NCBI RefSeq assembly: GCF_000619905.2
Contig: NZ_CP012371.1
Location: 992,001 to 1,056,000, forward strand
Length of the DNA stretch: 64,000 nt
From: Nitrosospira briensis C-128
Lineage (GTDB): Bacteria; Pseudomonadota; Gammaproteobacteria; Burkholderiales; Nitrosomonadaceae
Direction: 5' to 3'
Shown: positions 60,955-64,000 of the stretch, one piece after another
Layout: every line of letters starts with the position of its first letter
Position numbering within the stretch: the first letter of the stretch is position 1
Translations under genes and position numbers: made by a program
Notes under the pieces: model-generated
The model's input: the letters and a program-made list of their open reading frames with translations, nothing else
Database searches by the model: none
Told to the model about the DNA's origin: nothing

Positions 60955-62790
60955 ATGCGTCCCACCCGCCTGGAAAAACCATCCGCCAATCGCAACGATT
61001 TGCAGACTATTCGTTCTTTGCTGCCCTATCTGTGGGAATTCAAAGGCCGGGTAATCACGGCACTGACACTGCTGATCCTGGCCAAGCTCGCCAACGTATC
61101 TGTACCGCTGATTCTCAAGGAAATCATAGACGCGCTTGACCGTCCGCGCGCGCTGATGGTTCTGCCGGCTCTGATGCTCTTGGGTTACGGTATCTTGCGC
61201 CTGTGCAGCACGCTGTTCGGTGAACTGCGCGATGCCGTATTCGCCAAGGTGACACAGCGCGCCATTCGGCGGGTAGCAATCAGAGTGTTCAACCACTTGC
61301 ATGCATTGTCGCTGCGTTTTCACCTGGAACGTCAAACAGGCGGCGTCTCCCGCGACATCGAACGCGGCACGCGAGGTATCTCGTTTTTGCTTAACTTCAT
61401 GTTGTTCAACATTCTGCCTACGCTGCTGGAAATCGGCTTGGTAGCCGCTATTCTTCTCTCCAGATACGACATTTGGTTCTCCGTGGTTATTTTTGCGACG
61501 CTGGCTGCCTATATTGCACTCACGCTGATCGTTACCGAGTGGCGCATGATCTTTCGTCGCACCATGAACGACATGGATTCGAAAGCCAATACCCAGGCCA
61601 TAGACAGTTTGCTGAACTATGAAACAGTCAAATATTTTGGCAATGAGTCATGGGAGGCGCGGCGCTACGACGAGCATATGCAAAAGTGGGAGACTGCGGC
61701 CGTGCGAAACCAGACTTCGCTGGCAGCGCTCAATTCCGGGCAAAGTGCCATCATCGCGGTCGGTGTCACCCTGCTGCTGTGGTTGGCAGCGGATGGCGTC
61801 ATCGAGGGCACCATGTCGTTAGGCGATCTCGTACTGGTCAACACCTTTATGCTCCAGCTATATATGCCTCTGCATTTTCTGGGATTCGTTTATCGCGAAA
61901 TCAAGCATTCCCTGGCGGATATGGAAAAAATGTTCAGCTTATTGGCGGAGAATGAGGAGATAAAAGACAAATCAGACGCAGCCGATCTCATTCCCGAACA
62001 TGCAGCGGTTCGCTTTGAGGAAGTGAATTTTAGCTATGAGCCCAATCGCCAGATTCTGTTTAACGTGAGCTTCGACATACCGGCTGGGCGTAACGTAGCA
62101 GTGGTCGGACATAGCGGATCCGGTAAGTCGACATTGGCCCGCCTGCTGTTCCGTTTCTACGATATCAACAGCGGCCGTATTTTGATAAACAATCAGGATA
62201 TTCGCGATGTCACTCAACAAAGCCTGCGTGCAGCGGTGGGCATCGTGCCCCAGGACACCGTGCTGTTCAATGACAGTATTTATTACAATATTGCCTACGG
62301 GCGCCCGGATGCTGCCCGCGAAGAAGTACTCGAAGCCGCCAGGCTGGCGCACATTCACGACTTCATCGAAAGCCTGCCGGGAAAGTATGAAACTACGGTA
62401 GGAGAACGAGGATTGAAACTTTCGGGTGGAGAAAAACAACGTGTCGCGATTGCACGCGCAATTCTGAAAAATCCCAAAATTATTATTTTCGATGAGGCCA
62501 CGTCGGCACTCGATTCAAAATCGGAAAAAGCCATCCAGGCAGAGTTGAAGCGTATTGCCGTGGATCGGACTACACTGACCATTGCGCATCGATTGTCCAC
62601 TATCGCGGATGCCGACCAGATTCTGGTCATGGACAGCGGTAGTATTATTGAACGTGGCACCCACTGGGAGCTGCTTGCAGCAAACGGTACCTATGCCCAC
62701 ATGTGGGAACTGCAACAGCAGGAAGAACAAACAAGACAACTGCTGGATGGTACCGAAGCGCACGTGGATACCATTGCGAGCTCGGGTTAG
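60955..62790 (+). CDS. Atm1-type ABC exporter (fused permease and ATPase)
   Basis: 611-residue half-transporter with about six N-terminal membrane helices and a C-terminal nucleotide-binding domain: Walker [14 protein letters not shown], signature LSGGEKQRVAIARAI, Walker B IIIFDEATSALD and the H-loop IAHRLST. The QTGGVSRDIERGTRGISFLL and DSLLNYETVKYFGNE segments are typical of the Atm1/HMT1 group, which exports glutathione-bound sulfur or metal compounds. It should act as a homodimer. It is set off by the cbbX terminator and is probably transcribed alone. Confidence 0.92.
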   Translation: MRPTRLEKPSANRNDLQTIRSLLPYLWEFKGRVITALTLLILAKLANVSVPLILKEIIDALDRPRALMVLPALMLLGYGILRLCSTLFGELRDAVFAKVTQRAIRRVAIRVFNHLHALSLRFHLERQTGGVSRDIERGTRGISFLLNFMLFNILPTLLEIGLVAAILLSRYDIWFSVVIFATLAAYIALTLIVTEWRMIFRRTMNDMDSKANTQAIDSLLNYETVKYFGNESWEARRYDEHMQKWETAAVRNQTSLAALNSGQSAIIAVGVTLLLWLAADGVIEGTMSLGDLVLVNTFMLQLYMPLHFLGFVYREIKHSLADMEKMFSLLAENEEIKDKSDAADLIPEHAAVRFEEVNFSYEPNRQILFNVSFDIPAGRNVAVVGHSGSGKSTLARLLFRFYDINSGRILINNQDIRDVTQQSLRAAVGIVPQDTVLFNDSIYYNIAYGRPDAAREEVLEAARLAHIHDFIESLPGKYETTVGERGLKLSGGEKQRVAIARAILKNPKIIIFDEATSALDSKSEKAIQAELKRIAVDRTTLTIAHRLSTIADADQILVMDSGSIIERGTHWELLAANGTYAHMWELQQQEEQTRQLLDGTEAHVDTIASSG

Positions 62791-63189
62791 TTTTTCCGTC
62801 AACCATCATTCGCTATTGTCGAGGATAGATGGCGCCAGATGTATCCGGACAATATCGGGCACGCCATTGGTCAGTTCGGATAACGGCTGAAGCGCTTCCA
62901 AAAATCAGCGTGGCTCCAATCCCTACTACTGGAAAAAATACGATGTACCTGAAAAGGTTCTCCTATTAAGCATAGTACAAGTCATTTACGGTAAATGACT
63001 TGCCCGGTGTACGATATCGCTGTGTGGAATCCGGTGGGAATTTTTTATGACCTACTCGTGTCGAAAAAATATTGAGCGGTCAAAATATTTTTGATCCATA
63101 GAGCACAAACGAAATCCACAAGGCGTTTTAGCAAGACTTAATTTACCCAACCTAATATAATTACCGTCCGGCTTCCAAAGGTACCCAAA
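62791..63189. other. intergenic region before psd with palindromes
   Basis: 399 bp without a credible gene. It contains a 25-bp near-perfect palindrome at 62978-63002 and an AAAAATATT/AATATTTTT inverted repeat at 63065-63092. The 3' part should hold the psd promoter. Confidence 0.45.
62978..63002. repeat. 25-bp palindrome CAAGTCATTTAC-G-GTAAATGACTTG
   Basis: Perfect 12-bp arms around a single central G, with no T tract on either side. This looks more like an operator for a dimeric regulator than a terminator. It lies 190 bp after the ABC exporter stop and about 190 bp before psd. Confidence 0.8.
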
Positions 63190-64000
63190 GTGTCCAAGGC
63201 GTCTTTTTCGGTTCTTCCGCAATATCTGCTACCCAAGCAGGCAATTACCGTGTTTGCCGGAAAGGTTGCAAGCGCCCGCGCGGGTCGTCTGACGGCATTT
63301 TTGATTCGTTGGTTCATCAAGCGCTACGATGTGAATATGGACGAAACGATTAATCCGGATATTCACAGTTATAGGACCTTTAATGATTTTTTTACTCGCG
63401 CGTTGCTCCCCGGGAAGCGGCCCCTGGCCCAAGCGGACTTTATTTGTCCGGTCGACGGCAGTATAAGTCAGCTAGGCGTTATTCGCGGCGATCAAATATT
63501 TCAGGCCAAGGGGCATAATTATTCTACGACCGCGTTGGTCGGCGGCGATAGCGAGTTGGCTGAGAAATTTCGCGGAGGTAAGTTTGCGACGCTGTATCTG
63601 AGCCCTAAGGACTACCATCGGGTACATATGCCTTGCGATGGCCGATTGACTCGTATGATATATGTCCCAGGCGTGTTGTTCTCCGTAAATCCTCTTACAG
63701 CCCGCGGCATTCCAAGCCTTTTCGCCCGCAACGAGCGTGTCATTTGTGTATTCGAGTCGGAGCGTGGGCCATTTGTGCTAGCGCTGGTAGGCGCCACCAT
63801 TGTTGGAAGTATTGCCACGACGTGGCATGGTGTCGTGAATCCTAAACGCCCTGGACGTGTTCGCGAATGGCGGTACGATTCGCAAAACCTGATCCTCAGA
63901 AAAGGCGATGAAATGGGCCGTTTTCAGCTAGGCTCAACGGTGGTGATGTTATTTCCCAAAAATACAATGCAATTCAATTCATTTTGGACGCCCATGCGAG
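63190..64000 (+). CDS. psd: phosphatidylserine decarboxylase proenzyme (3' end outside window)
   Basis: Makes phosphatidylethanolamine from phosphatidylserine in the inner membrane. The frame is open from a GTG at 63190 to the window edge (270 codons). Family landmarks are FNDFFTRALLPGKRPL, CPVDGSISQLG with the catalytic Asp, FQAKGHNYS, YLSPKDYHRVHMP with the catalytic His, and the self-cleavage motif LGST near the end (FQLGSTVVML), whose Ser becomes the pyruvoyl group. No ATG is available at the N-terminus; a stop precedes the frame at 63139, so GTG is the only reasonable start. Only the C-terminal few residues are missing. Confidence 0.93.
   Translation, partial: MSKASFSVLPQYLLPKQAITVFAGKVASARAGRLTAFLIRWFIKRYDVNMDETINPDIHSYRTFNDFFTRALLPGKRPLAQADFICPVDGSISQLGVIRGDQIFQAKGHNYSTTALVGGDSELAEKFRGGKFATLYLSPKDYHRVHMPCDGRLTRMIYVPGVLFSVNPLTARGIPSLFARNERVICVFESERGPFVLALVGATIVGSIATTWHGVVNPKRPGRVREWRYDSQNLILRKGDEMGRFQLGSTVVMLFPKNTMQFNSFWTPMR

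Overview
The window looks like the chromosome of an autotrophic betaproteobacterium, most likely a Nitrosospira-like ammonia oxidiser of the Nitrosomonadales. The main clue is a red-type (form IC) RuBisCO locus: divergent cbbR, then cbbL, cbbS and the AAA activase gene cbbX. A nearby inorganic-carbon uptake region (STAS-less SulP carrier, SbtA-type permease, PII-like protein) and a large glycogen store fit the same lifestyle. No ammonia-oxidation gene, rRNA, tRNA or CRISPR was found, so the genus is inferred.

Layout. 1-6464 (minus): an AddAB-like helicase/nuclease pair (helicase cut by the window edge) and a 7Fe ferredoxin. 6718-19672: glycogen metabolism, with glgC and two GH57 amylase-family genes on minus, a small beta-carbonic-anhydrase-like gene, glgB and glgA on plus, and glgP on minus. 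The distal GH57 gene is frameshifted in a nine-G run. 19742-24042: orn, an M48 protease, a pterin dehydratase, rsgA and a gamma-glutamylcyclotransferase-like gene. 24427-32451: a bicarbonate region with SulP plus a universal stress protein, three small genes ending in an IS630-like winged-helix ORF, a PII-like gene, sbtA and a two-component system. 32676-37147: hemE, dgt, aroB, hemJ. 37455-44572: a tightly overlapped iscR-sufA-sufB-sufC-sufD-sufS-sufU-nfu cluster, preceded by two IscR type-1-like sites. 44985-56493: an AcrR-like repressor divergent from an RND efflux operon (adaptor, pump, outer-membrane channel), then a second adaptor-pump pair. 56580-60768: the RuBisCO locus. 60955 to the end: an Atm1-type ABC exporter and psd, cut by the window edge.

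A family of small non-coding palindromic elements is spread through the window. Full copies lie at 19742-19933, 33997-34384 and 38031-38268, and a short relative at 27031-27120. All four begin and end with ACCTRAAT-type inverted repeats and are flanked by 3-bp direct repeats of form TNA (TTA, TGA, TCA, TTA). They look like MITEs moved by an IS5-family (IS1031-type) transposase; no such transposase is encoded here. One copy sits exactly at the sufU stop codon, inside the suf operon.

Together the genes describe a cell that imports bicarbonate, fixes it with form IC RuBisCO, stores carbon as glycogen and invests in Fe-S cluster assembly. The most unusual points are the TNA-flanked repeat family, the G9 frameshift in the GH57 gene, and the small-gene cassette and shared TTCACA motifs of the bicarbonate region.
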